Below are positions 56,377-64,000 of a DNA stretch of 64,000 nt, piece by piece. The stretch covers positions 186,001-250,000 of the forward strand of contig CAVZGN010000003.1 in the NCBI GenBank assembly GCA_963774895.1. Reading direction: 5' to 3'. Made by a program: the position numbers and the translations under genes. The notes under the pieces are model-generated. The model had not been told where the DNA came from. It saw only the letters and a list, made by a program, of their open reading frames with translations, and did no database searches. Every line of letters begins with the position of its first letter. The stretch's first letter is position 1. Origin of the DNA: REEB76 sp963774895 (GTDB lineage Bacteria; Pseudomonadota; Gammaproteobacteria; Natronospirales; REEB76).

Positions 56377-57333
56377 ATGAATCTCAATTTTCTCGAATTC
56401 GAACAACCGATTGCCGAGCTCGAAGCCAAGATCGAGGAGCTGCGCTTCGTGGGTGATGAATCCGCGGTCAGTATCACCGACGAAATCGAGCGCCTGCAGG
56501 CCAAGAGCCGGATCCTAACTGAGACCATCTTTTCCAACCTGAGTGCTTGGCAGGTAGCGCAATTGGCGCGCCATCCGCTGCGTCCCTATGCGCTGGATTA
56601 CATCCAGAAGATTTTCACCGACTTCGAGGAGCTGCATGGGGACCGGACCTTCGGGGATGACCCGGCCATCGTCTCCGGCATCGCCCGGCTGAATGGGCGG
56701 GCGCTGGCTGTCATCGGCGAACAGAAGGGCCGTGATACCAAGGAAAAAGTGCGTCGCAACTTCGGTATGCCGCGTCCGGAGGGCTACCGCAAGGCACTAC
56801 GCATCATGAAAATGGCGGAACGCTTCCGTCTGCCGCTCATGACTTTTATCGACACGCCCGGTGCTTACCCGGGTGTAGGCGCGGAAGAACGCGGGCAGAG
56901 CGAAGCCATCGCGCGTAACCTGTTCGAGATGTCCACGCTGCGCGCGCCCATCATCTGCACTATCATCGGTGAGGGTGGATCCGGTGGCGCCTTGGCCATC
57001 GGCGTAGGCGACCGTGTGATCATGTTGCAGTACAGCATCTATTCGGTTATCTCGCCGGAAGGTTGCGCTTCCATCCTGTGGAAGAGCGCGGACAAAGCCA
57101 GTGAGGCAGCGGAGGCCATGGGCATCACCGCCGAGAGATTGAAGAGCCTAGGACTCATCGATACGGTGCTGCAGGAACCGTTGGGTGGCGCACACCGCAA
57201 TCCGGATGCCATGACCACCACCATCAAGAACGCCATCAGCGATGCGCTCAGCCGTCTCGAGAACGTCTCCATGGATGAAATACTGGAAGCACGTTACAAA
57301 CGTTTCACCTCCATCGGGAGTTTCAAGGAGTGA
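56377..57333 (+). CDS. accA: Acetyl-CoA carboxylase carboxyltransferase subunit alpha
   Basis: This 318-residue subunit pairs with AccD to transfer the carboxyl from biotin to acetyl-CoA, forming malonyl-CoA. It starts MNLNFLEFEQPIAELEAKIEEL; crotonase-fold motifs FIDTPGAYPGVGAEERGQSEA and GEGGSGGALAIGVGD are intact. ATG 56377 gives the E. coli-like length; the frame is open 27 codons upstream but that part has no similarity. It follows dnaE, as in E. coli. Confidence 0.98.
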   Translation: MNLNFLEFEQPIAELEAKIEELRFVGDESAVSITDEIERLQAKSRILTETIFSNLSAWQVAQLARHPLRPYALDYIQKIFTDFEELHGDRTFGDDPAIVSGIARLNGRALAVIGEQKGRDTKEKVRRNFGMPRPEGYRKALRIMKMAERFRLPLMTFIDTPGAYPGVGAEERGQSEAIARNLFEMSTLRAPIICTIIGEGGSGGALAIGVGDRVIMLQYSIYSVISPEGCASILWKSADKASEAAEAMGITAERLKSLGLIDTVLQEPLGGAHRNPDAMTTTIKNAISDALSRLENVSMDEILEARYKRFTSIGSFKE

Positions 57334-57355
57334 GCTGCGTCTCTATCCACCGCTT

Positions 57356-58696
57356 GTGAGTTTCGATTCTGACAAACTTACGATTGTGATGCGCGGCCTC
57401 CCGGCCGCGCGTTGCTATTGGGTGGGGTTCAGCGGCGGCCTGGATTCCACTGTATTGCTGTCGGCCTTGGCGCAACAGCAAGCATCACTGACGGCACGAT
57501 TGCAAGCGCTGCATGTGAACCATCATCTGCATCCCGATGCGGATAACTGCCAACAGCATTGCCAGCGAATGTGCGCGGCTTTGCATGTACCGATCGAATG
57601 CCGGAGCCTCAGAATCAAACCGGAAAAAGGGCAAAGTCTCGAAGCTATTGCGCGTGAACAGCGTTACCGGGAGTTTCAGAATCTGGTGCAGAAAGATGAA
57701 CTGCTGTTGCTGGCCCATCATCAGGATGACCAGATGGAGACTTTCCTGCTGCAGGCGTTGCGGGGTGCGGGAGTGCGCGGCCTGGCCGCCATGCCCATGC
57801 TTGCCCCGTTCCATCTGGGTCATATAGCGCGCCCCTTGCTTGGCTTCACGCGCGCTGAATTGCAGGCGTGGGCACAGACACAGAAACTTACCTGGCTCGA
57901 GGATCCCAGTAACACGGTTATCCGCTTCGACCGCAATTTCTTGCGCCGTCAAGTGATACCGGTTATCAAGCAACGCTGGCCGTCGGCGGCGGCAACTATC
58001 CTGCGTAGCGCAGGCCACTGTAGTGAAACCCTGGAGTTATTGGCGGCGGTGGCGGATGAAGACTTGAAACACTGCATTGCGGACCAGGGACGGTTGCTGC
58101 CGGTAGCCGTTTTGCAGACCCTCGGGCCGGCACGCGCCAAAAACCTATTACGGCACTGGCTTGAAAGACAGCAGCTGCCGTTGCCGCCCGCGCATAAACT
58201 TGAGCAGATCTTGAGCGAGGTGTTGCCGGCCCGCGCCGAGCGCAATCCCTGCGTCTCCTGGGCAGGCGCGGAAGTGCGCCGTTATCACGGCTATCTACAC
58301 TGCCTTGCGCCCCTGCCTGAAGTCGGGGACTGCGAACTCATGCTCAAGCAAGGCGAACCGATGGTATTGGCTGCTGGCTTGGGCACGCTGCGGCTGACGC
58401 CAAGTTTGGACGGCGAGCGCCTACGTGCCACGGATTACCCCTCCGAGGGCCTGAGGCTGCGTTTCCGATCCGGAGGCGAAGTCTGCAAGCCTGTAGGCCA
58501 CATCCATCAACGGCCCCTCAAGAAGTGGCTGCAGGAGCTGAAGGTCGTGCCCTGGATGCGGGAGCGTCTGCCGCTACTGTACCGCGGCGAGCAGCTGGCG
58601 GCAGTCGCGGGATTGTTCGTGTGTGCAGCCTTTGCCGCAGGCAAAGATGAACCGGGTTTGCGCATCGACTGGCTGTCGCATCCCACTCTGCATTAG
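57356..58696 (+). CDS. tilS: tRNA(Ile)-lysidine synthetase
   Basis: This N-type ATP pyrophosphatase attaches lysine to C34 of tRNA-Ile(CAU), letting it read AUA. The P-loop is FSGGLDSTVLLSAL, followed by LHVNHHLHPDADN, AHHQDDQMETFLLQALRG and WLEDPSNTVIRFDRNFLR; a C-terminal substrate-binding domain ends with LKKWLQELKVVPWMRERLPLLY. The start is uncertain: GTG 57356 (446 residues) leaves the short helix expected before the P-loop strand, while ATG 57389 would shorten it by 11. Neither has a clear Shine-Dalgarno sequence. It follows accA, a pairing seen in many gammaproteobacteria. Confidence 0.93.
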   Translation: MSFDSDKLTIVMRGLPAARCYWVGFSGGLDSTVLLSALAQQQASLTARLQALHVNHHLHPDADNCQQHCQRMCAALHVPIECRSLRIKPEKGQSLEAIAREQRYREFQNLVQKDELLLLAHHQDDQMETFLLQALRGAGVRGLAAMPMLAPFHLGHIARPLLGFTRAELQAWAQTQKLTWLEDPSNTVIRFDRNFLRRQVIPVIKQRWPSAAATILRSAGHCSETLELLAAVADEDLKHCIADQGRLLPVAVLQTLGPARAKNLLRHWLERQQLPLPPAHKLEQILSEVLPARAERNPCVSWAGAEVRRYHGYLHCLAPLPEVGDCELMLKQGEPMVLAAGLGTLRLTPSLDGERLRATDYPSEGLRLRFRSGGEVCKPVGHIHQRPLKKWLQELKVVPWMRERLPLLYRGEQLAAVAGLFVCAAFAAGKDEPGLRIDWLSHPTLH

Positions 58697-58740
58697 AAAG
58701 GTACGCTGCGCACAGCCTGGAATATTTCACTTCATTAGAA

Positions 58741-58803
58741 CCGCTGATTCTGTTAGGCTGTACTCCCGATTCAGCGGAGCCAACCTGGCGCCGCGTCGGG
58801 AGT
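58741..58803 (+). promoter_or_regulatory. Alternative-pairing leader before pyrG
   Basis: Two overlapping hairpins are possible. Hairpin A pairs CCGCTGATTC (58741-58750) with GATTCAGCGG (58768-58777), 9 of 10 positions. Hairpin B pairs ACTCCCGA (58762-58769) with TCGGGAGT (58796-58803), a perfect 8-pair stem that buries GGGAG, the likely ribosome-binding site of pyrG (ATG 58808). The arms share 58768-58769, so the two should compete. Confidence 0.4.
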
Positions 58804-58807
58804 CCTG

Positions 58808-60457
58808 ATGGCCCATTTCGTATTTGTCACTGGCGGCGTGGTTTCTTCCCTGGGGAAGGGCATCGCCTCCGCCTCCCTGGGCGCGATTCTGGAAGCCCGC
58901 GGCCTCAAAGTCACCATGGTCAAGCTGGACCCCTATATCAACGTGGATCCCGGCACCATGAGCCCGTTCCAGCATGGCGAGGTGTTCGTCACCGATGATG
59001 GCGCCGAGACTGACCTGGATCTGGGCCATTATGAGCGTTTCGTGCGCGCGCGTATGGGCCGCAACAACAATTTCACCACCGGCCGCATCTACGAGAACGT
59101 GATCCACAAGGAGCGTCACGGTGATTATCTGGGCGCCACCGTACAGGTGATTCCGCACATTACCGACGAGATCAAGCGCTGCATCCGCGCAGGCGCAGAT
59201 GATGCCGATATCTGTATGGTGGAGATCGGCGGTACCGTGGGCGACATCGAATCCCTGCCTTTTCTTGAGGCCATTCGCCAGATGGGCATCGAGATGGGAC
59301 GCGGCAAATGCGTGTACATGCATCTGACGCTGGTGCCCTATATCCCTACTTCCGGCGAGACTAAGACCAAGCCCACGCAGCATTCGGTGAAAGAACTGCG
59401 TTCCATCGGCATCCAGCCGGACATCCTGTTGTGTCGCGCCGCCAAGCCGCTGCCGGATGATGCGCGCCGCAAGATCGCGCTGTTCACCAACGTGGAGGAG
59501 CGCGCGGTAATCTCGGCGCCGGACGCGGACGATATCTACAAGATCCCGCTGATCCTGCATGCCCAGGGACTGGATGACATCGTCGTGGACCACCTGCGCA
59601 TCAACACCAAGTCCGCGAACCTGAGCGAATGGCGCAGGGTCGTGGAGGCCAGGGCCAATCCGGAAGCCACGGTCAACATCGCCATGGTGGGCAAATACGT
59701 GAATCTCACCGATGCCTATATGTCGCTCAACGAAGCGCTCAAGCACGCCGGCATCCATACGCATACCGACGTGAAGATCCATTACATCGATTCCGAAGAG
59801 CTGGGCAAGCACGGCACCGGCCTGCTGCATGGCATGGATGCCATCCTGGTGCCCGGCGGTTTCGGTGAACGCGGCATTGAAGGCAAGATCGCTGCCGCCG
59901 GCTATGCGCGCGAACACCATATCCCGTACCTGGGGATCTGCCTGGGTCTGCAGGTGGCGGTGACGGAATTTGCGCGCAATGTGGTGAGCCTCAAGGGCGC
60001 CCACAGCACCGAGTTTGAGCGCAATACTCCTTATCCGGTGATCGCGCTGATCACCGAATGGCAGGACCGCAGCGGCCAGCATGAGACTCGCAGCGAGCAA
60101 TCGGACCTGGGTGGCAGCATGCGCCTGGGAGCCCAGGACTGTTATCTGGTGGCCGGAACACTAGCGCACAAACTCTATGGCAAGGACGTGATCTCCGAAC
60201 GCCACCGCCATCGCTACGAGTTCAACAACAATTACCTGGAACAGTTCCAGAAGAAAGGCCTGGTGTTCTCCGGTTTCTCGGTGGATAAACTGGTGGAGAT
60301 CGTCGAGCTGCCAGGGCATCCGTTCTTCATCGCCACCCAGTTCCATCCGGAGTTCACTTCCACGCCGCGCGACGGGCACCAGCTGTTCAGTGGTTTTATC
60401 CGGGCGGCGCGCGAATACGCCGCCGCGCAACCCGCCCTCAAGGCGGCACGCGCATGA
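58808..60457 (+). CDS. pyrG: CTP synthase (glutamine hydrolysing)
   Basis: This 549-residue enzyme aminates UTP to CTP. The N-terminal synthetase domain has FVTGGVVSSLGKGIASASLG and MVKLDPYINVDPGTMSPFQ; the C-terminal class I glutamine amidotransferase has GGFGERGIEGK, the nucleophile Cys in YLGICLGLQ, and the His-Glu pair in QFHPEFTS. The gene overlaps kdsA by ATGA. CTP is the substrate of CdsA, of CMP-Kdo synthesis after KdsA, and of IspD. Third codon positions here are visibly more G/C-rich than in the phoB-dsbB region. Confidence 0.98.
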   Translation: MAHFVFVTGGVVSSLGKGIASASLGAILEARGLKVTMVKLDPYINVDPGTMSPFQHGEVFVTDDGAETDLDLGHYERFVRARMGRNNNFTTGRIYENVIHKERHGDYLGATVQVIPHITDEIKRCIRAGADDADICMVEIGGTVGDIESLPFLEAIRQMGIEMGRGKCVYMHLTLVPYIPTSGETKTKPTQHSVKELRSIGIQPDILLCRAAKPLPDDARRKIALFTNVEERAVISAPDADDIYKIPLILHAQGLDDIVVDHLRINTKSANLSEWRRVVEARANPEATVNIAMVGKYVNLTDAYMSLNEALKHAGIHTHTDVKIHYIDSEELGKHGTGLLHGMDAILVPGGFGERGIEGKIAAAGYAREHHIPYLGICLGLQVAVTEFARNVVSLKGAHSTEFERNTPYPVIALITEWQDRSGQHETRSEQSDLGGSMRLGAQDCYLVAGTLAHKLYGKDVISERHRHRYEFNNNYLEQFQKKGLVFSGFSVDKLVEIVELPGHPFFIATQFHPEFTSTPRDGHQLFSGFIRAAREYAAAQPALKAARA

Positions 60458-61293
60458 AGTTCTGCGGCTTCGAGGCCGGTAACTCACAACCTTTCTTCCT
60501 GATCGCCGGGCCGGATACCCTGGAGAGCGAGCAGCTGGCCCTGGATGTGGCTGGCCACCTCAAGCAGGTCACCCAGCGCCTTAAGATCCCGTACATCTTC
60601 AAGGGTTCGTTCGACAAGGCCAACCGCACTTCCGGCAAGAGCTACCGCGGCCCAGGCGTCGAGGCAGGCCTGCGCATCCTCGCCAAGGTGCAGAAATCCA
60701 TTGGCGTGCCGGTGCTCACGGATGTGCACGAGGACACACCCATCGAAGAGGTGGCGGCGGTGGTGGACGTGATCCAGACGCCGGCATTTCTGTGCCGCCA
60801 GACCAATTTCATCCAGCGCGCCGCCAAGGCCGGCAAACCGGTGAACATCAAGAAAGGCCAGTTCCTGTCACCCTGGGAGATGCAGAATGTGGTGGACAAG
60901 GCGCGCGCCACCGGCAACCAGCAGATCCTGGTATGCGAGCGCGGTTTCTCCTTCGGCTACAACAATCTGGTGACCGATATGCGCGGTTTGGCGGTGATGC
61001 GCGCCACCGGCTGCCCGGTGGTATTCGACGCCACCCACAGTGTGCAATTGCCCGGCGGCCAGGGCGGCAGCTCCGGCGGCCAGCGGCAGTTCATTCCGGT
61101 GCTGGCGCGCGCCGCCATTGGCGCTGGCGTCGCCGGCATCTTTATGGAGACCCATCCGGATCCGGACAAGGCCCTGTGCGACGGTCCCAATTCCTGGCAT
61201 CTGGCTTTGATGGAAGAGTTGTTGGTCACTCTCAAGGAGCTGGACACCGCGGTGAAGCGCCAGCCCTATGCGGAGACCCAGCTACCCGCATGA
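60454..61293 (+). CDS. kdsA: 3-deoxy-8-phosphooctulonate synthase
   Basis: This 279-residue TIM-barrel enzyme condenses PEP with arabinose 5-phosphate to give Kdo-8-phosphate for the lipopolysaccharide inner core. The family signatures are IAGPDTLESEQLALDVAGHL, FKGSFDKANRTSGKSYRGPG, LTDVHEDTPI, and FDATHSVQLPGGQGGSSGGQ. Asn in the KANRTS motif suggests the metal-independent type. The start overlaps the pyrG stop. The gene lies 42 bases before eno, whose product supplies PEP. Confidence 0.98.
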   Translation: MKFCGFEAGNSQPFFLIAGPDTLESEQLALDVAGHLKQVTQRLKIPYIFKGSFDKANRTSGKSYRGPGVEAGLRILAKVQKSIGVPVLTDVHEDTPIEEVAAVVDVIQTPAFLCRQTNFIQRAAKAGKPVNIKKGQFLSPWEMQNVVDKARATGNQQILVCERGFSFGYNNLVTDMRGLAVMRATGCPVVFDATHSVQLPGGQGGSSGGQRQFIPVLARAAIGAGVAGIFMETHPDPDKALCDGPNSWHLALMEELLVTLKELDTAVKRQPYAETQLPA

Positions 61294-61335
61294 AATATTG
61301 GATGACGATCAGTTAACAGTTCAGGAACTTCGCCT

Positions 61336-62628
61336 ATGACCAAGATAGTTGATCTGCGTGCCCGTGAGATTCTGGATTCCCGTGGCAATCCCACGGTGGA
61401 AGTTGATGTGATCCTGAATAGCGGCATCGTGGGCCGCGCGGCGATACCTTCGGGCGCCTCCACCGGCAGTCGTGAGGCGGTTGAACTGCGCGACGGCGAT
61501 CCCAAGCGCTATGGCGGCAAGGGCGTACGCAAAGCCGTCGCTCACGTGAAAGGCGAGATCCTGCATCGGGTGCGCGGCATGCAGGCGGAGCAGCAGGAGA
61601 GGCTCGATCACGCCCTCATCGAACTGGACGGCACGCCGAACAAGTCACGCTTGGGCGCCAATGCCATCCTGGGCGTTTCGCTGGCAGCCGCGCGTGCCGC
61701 CTCGCGTGAACACGAGATGCCTTTATATGAATGGCTGGGTGGCAAGAACACGGTGCACTTGCCGGTGCCGCAGATGAACGTCATCAATGGCGGGGCGCAT
61801 GCGGACAACAATGTCGACCTGCAGGAATTCCTGATCCTGCCGGCGGGCGCACCCAGTTTCTCGGAAGCCCTGCGGTATGGCGCCGAGGTATTTCATACGC
61901 TCAAGAAGGTGTTGCACGAGCACGGATTGAGCACCAGCGTCGGGGATGAGGGCGGCTTCGCACCGGACTTGCCATCCAATGAGGCGGCTTTGGAAGTCAT
62001 CATGGAGGCCATCAGCCGTGCCGGGTATGTGCCAGGCCGTGACATCTATTTGGGTATCGATGCCGCCTGTAACGATTTCTACCGCGACGGGCGTTATCAT
62101 CTGGAGTCGGATAACCACCACTACAGTTCCGCTGAATTTTCTGAATACTTGGCCAAGCTCGTCGAACGTTATCCGATCATCGATATCGAGGATGGCATGG
62201 CCGAGAACGACTGGGACGGCTGGCAACTGCTGACCCGGCGACTGGGTGAGCGTGTGCAACTGGTGGGCGACGATATCTTCGTGACCAATACCGCAATCAT
62301 CCAGGAAGGCATCCGCAAAGGTATCGCCAATTCGGTGCTCATCAAGTTGAACCAGATCGGGACGCTCACCGAGACTCTGGCAGCCATCGACATGGCGGTA
62401 GACGCGGGTTATACCGCGGTCATCTCGCATCGCTCCGGCGAGACCGAGGACACCAGCATCGCAGACCTGGCCGTCGGCAGCCGCGCCACCCAGCTCAAGA
62501 GTGGCTCCCTGTCGCGCACTGACCGGCTCGCCAAATACAACCAACTGTTGCGCATCGAGGAATCCCTGTGCAAGCGCGCCCGCTATCGGGGGCTTTCGGC
62601 GTTTCCTGCCAGGATAAGACGGCATTGA
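61336..62628 (+). CDS. eno: Enolase (phosphopyruvate hydratase)
   Basis: This 430-residue glycolytic enzyme interconverts 2-phosphoglycerate and PEP and, in gammaproteobacteria, can join the RNA degradosome. Motifs are LDSRGNPTVEVDV, GANAILGVSLA, the catalytic Glu in DEGGFAPDLPSNEAAL, the metal Asp/Glu in IEDGMAENDWDGW, LIKLNQIGTLTET and SHRSGETEDTSIADLAVG. The C-terminus after YRGLSAF is slightly longer than in E. coli. The stop lies two bases before ftsB. Confidence 0.98.
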   Translation: MTKIVDLRAREILDSRGNPTVEVDVILNSGIVGRAAIPSGASTGSREAVELRDGDPKRYGGKGVRKAVAHVKGEILHRVRGMQAEQQERLDHALIELDGTPNKSRLGANAILGVSLAAARAASREHEMPLYEWLGGKNTVHLPVPQMNVINGGAHADNNVDLQEFLILPAGAPSFSEALRYGAEVFHTLKKVLHEHGLSTSVGDEGGFAPDLPSNEAALEVIMEAISRAGYVPGRDIYLGIDAACNDFYRDGRYHLESDNHHYSSAEFSEYLAKLVERYPIIDIEDGMAENDWDGWQLLTRRLGERVQLVGDDIFVTNTAIIQEGIRKGIANSVLIKLNQIGTLTETLAAIDMAVDAGYTAVISHRSGETEDTSIADLAVGSRATQLKSGSLSRTDRLAKYNQLLRIEESLCKRARYRGLSAFPARIRRH

Positions 62629-62630
62629 AT

Positions 62631-62951
62631 ATGCGCATGAGCGGACTGCAATTCAAATTCCTGTTACCGCTGATCCTGTTGCTGTTGCTGCTGCTGTTTC
62701 AGTATCAACTATGGTTCGGTGAGGGCGACATGTTCGATGCCTGGGCGCTTCAGCAGCAGGTGGATGCCCAGCAGACCGAAAATGCCGCGCTCATGAAGCG
62801 CAACCAGGCATTGACCGCGCAGGTACAGGACCTCAAGCAGGGCCAGGCGGCCGTCGAAGAGCAGGCGCGCGCCGAACTCGGCATGGTCAAGAAAGGCGAA
62901 ACTTTTTATCAGATCGTGCGCGAACCGCCGCCGCCGGACCAAAAGCATTGA
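62631..62951 (+). CDS. ftsB: Cell division protein FtsB
   Basis: This 106-residue bitopic divisome protein forms the FtsQLB complex that activates septal peptidoglycan synthesis. One membrane helix (about 10-25, Leu-rich), then YQLWFGEGDMFDAW and a coiled coil (about 38-75), then the conserved ARAELGMVKKGETFYQIV. ATG 62631 is chosen, with ATG 62637 possible; longer frames lie inside eno. The position after eno is the E. coli order. Confidence 0.95.
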   Translation: MRMSGLQFKFLLPLILLLLLLLFQYQLWFGEGDMFDAWALQQQVDAQQTENAALMKRNQALTAQVQDLKQGQAAVEEQARAELGMVKKGETFYQIVREPPPPDQKH

Positions 62952-62977
62952 TAGTATTCTGTGAGCAATTCGGGCGC

Positions 62978-63094
62978 CTCTAAAAATTAGAGATTTTGGT
63001 TTCCGGCTAGGCAAAAATGACCGAGAAACCGGAGTGTATATGCCAATACATGAGGGTGAGCCGTATACGGCGAACGGGCGGGCAGCATGCCCGC
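62978..63094 (+). repeat. Hairpin-rich intergenic element running into the ispD start
   Basis: Five inverted repeats are packed into 117 bases: CTCTAA-AAA-TTAGAG (62978-62992); GGTTTCCGG with CCG-A-GAAACC (62998-63030, nine pairs, one bulge); TGTAT-ATGCCA-ATACA (63035-63050); the palindrome GCCGTATACGGC (63060-63071); and GCGGGCA-GCA-TGCCCGC (63078-63094). The density suggests an inserted palindromic repeat or a structured RNA. The only usable ispD start codon (63087) lies in the last hairpin's loop and arm. No transposase is present. Confidence 0.55.
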
Positions 63095-63893
63095 ACTGGG
63101 CCAGGTACGAGACAGGAAAGCAAAGCGATTAGTAGAGGTAATTATTAAAGCCAACGGAAAACATAAAGATCAATTTTTAGAGCTGCCCGCACGATTCTGG
63201 GCGGTCATTCCGGCCGCCGGCAGCGGCACGCGCATGGGTGGCGAACTCCCAAAACAGTACCTGCCACTGGCGGGAAGCACCGTCATCGAACACGTGCTGG
63301 ATGTTTTCCTGTCGCATCCGCGTGTTGCCGGCATCAGCGTGGCCATCGCGGAGACGGATGCCTATTGGCGACAGGATCTGTTGCGCTCCCAGGGCAAGCC
63401 GCTACGTATCGCCAAAGGCGGTGCGCAACGCTCACACTCGGTATTCAACCTTTTGCTAAGTCTGCGGCAGGAACTCAATCAGCAGGACTGGGTGCTGGTG
63501 CATGATGCGGTACGCCCGTGTCTGACCACCAGTGATCTGGACCGGTTGATGGATACGTTGAGCCAGGATCCGGTGGGCGGCATACTGGCGACACCTTTGG
63601 TGGATACGGTGAAATCCGTGGATTCCGAACAGCGCGTGAGCGCGACACCTACACGCCAAAATCTATGGCGCGCCTTCACGCCGCAGATGTTCCGTTACGG
63701 ATTGCTCCTGGAAGCGTTGGATGCCGCAGGTAAGCGCGGCGAGACGCCCGCGGACGAGGCTACTGCCATGGAAAGCGCCGGGCATACGGTACGCGTGGTG
63801 GAAGGCCGCAGTGACAACATCAAGATTACCCGGCCAGAGGATCTGTCTTTGGCGGAAGCCATATTGAATCAACCCAAAAGCAGGATCGAATGA
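63087..63893 (+). CDS. ispD: 2-C-methyl-D-erythritol 4-phosphate cytidylyltransferase
   Basis: This 268-residue enzyme makes CDP-methylerythritol from MEP and CTP, the second step after Dxr. The nucleotidyltransferase core begins at about residue 37 with FWAVIPAAGSGTRMGGELPKQ, followed by GGAQRSHSVFNLL, VHDAVRPCL, ATPLVDTVKSV and the late PADEATAMESAGHTVRVVEG. The N-terminal 36 residues (MPALGQVRDRKAKRLVEV and following) are not part of the family and derive from the adjoining hairpin element. No other ATG, GTG or TTG occurs in frame before the core, so translation starts at 63087 or at a rare codon. The stop overlaps ispF by ATGA. Confidence 0.95.
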   Translation: MPALGQVRDRKAKRLVEVIIKANGKHKDQFLELPARFWAVIPAAGSGTRMGGELPKQYLPLAGSTVIEHVLDVFLSHPRVAGISVAIAETDAYWRQDLLRSQGKPLRIAKGGAQRSHSVFNLLLSLRQELNQQDWVLVHDAVRPCLTTSDLDRLMDTLSQDPVGGILATPLVDTVKSVDSEQRVSATPTRQNLWRAFTPQMFRYGLLLEALDAAGKRGETPADEATAMESAGHTVRVVEGRSDNIKITRPEDLSLAEAILNQPKSRIE

Positions 63894-64000
63894 GAATCGG
63901 CCAAGGTCTTGATGTGCACCGTTTTGGTGACGGCAATTTCTTAATGTTGGGCGGCGTACGCATCCCATTCATTCATGGCGTAATTGCCCATTCTGACGGC
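63890..64000 (+). CDS. ispF: 2-C-methyl-D-erythritol 2,4-cyclodiphosphate synthase (5' part only)
   Basis: The first 37 codons are present before the window ends. MRIGQGLDVHRFGDG contains the DVH zinc motif, and the segment ending IAHSDG matches the family's AHSDGD. The enzyme cyclises CDP-ME 2-phosphate to MEcPP, two steps after IspD. The ATG at 63890 overlaps the ispD stop. Confidence 0.95.
   Translation, partial: MRIGQGLDVHRFGDGNFLMLGGVRIPFIHGVIAHSDG

Noticed and set aside
63055..63094. Resemblance of GAGCCGTATACGG to group II intron domain V
   Set aside because: The 3' strand expected of domain V is absent and no maturase or other intron domain is present.

Overview
The window comes from a proteobacterial chromosome, most likely a gammaproteobacterium. 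The evidence is the order rpsB-tsf-pyrH-frr-uppS-cdsA-dxr-rseP-bamA-skp-lpxD-fabZ-lpxA-lpxB-rnhB-dnaE-accA, followed by tilS, pyrG-kdsA-eno-ftsB and ispD-ispF. The lipid A, Bam and Skp genes show a Gram-negative outer membrane. I cannot name a genus from sequence alone. Coding density is high, and many neighbours overlap by ATGA or sit within a few bases.

Layout. (1) 1-22277 is an accessory block. It holds a membrane Ser/Thr kinase (minus strand, cut by the window edge), a PP2C phosphatase (minus), a TpsB-type outer-membrane transporter, a giant 5336-residue TpsA-type exoprotein with large, apparently identical internal DNA repeats, and an FHA-domain protein. Kinase, phosphatase and FHA reader flank a two-partner secretion pair. 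This looks like a phospho-threonine switch built around a giant surface adhesin and is the most interesting part of the window. (2) 22319-31248 holds GTP-type PEP carboxykinase (minus), then on the plus strand a membrane-anchored GT51-like protein that has lost its catalytic residues, a YoaA/DinG helicase, tsaB, phoB-phoR-phoU and dsbB. (3) 31240-38014, minus strand: map-glnD-dapC-dapD-dapE, for N-terminal Met removal, nitrogen sensing and the succinylase branch of diaminopimelate/lysine synthesis. (4) 38066-56197, plus strand: a strong stringent-type promoter and structured leader, then the long rpsB-to-dnaE series covering translation, UMP kinase, isoprenoid and phospholipid precursors, outer-membrane assembly, lipid A and replication. 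(5) 56377-64000, plus strand: accA, tilS, pyrG-kdsA-eno-ftsB, a hairpin-rich intergenic element, and ispD-ispF (ispF cut by the window end).

How the parts work together. Regions 3-5 form a conserved envelope and growth cluster. UppS, CdsA, Dxr, IspD and IspF supply isoprenoid and phospholipid precursors; LpxD/A/B, FabZ and KdsA build lipid A-Kdo; RseP, BamA and Skp make and police outer-membrane proteins, including the TpsB barrel of region 1. DsbB would regenerate DsbA, which could close the disulfide predicted at the extreme C-terminus of the giant exoprotein. No tRNA, rRNA, CRISPR array, integrase or insertion-sequence transposase was seen.
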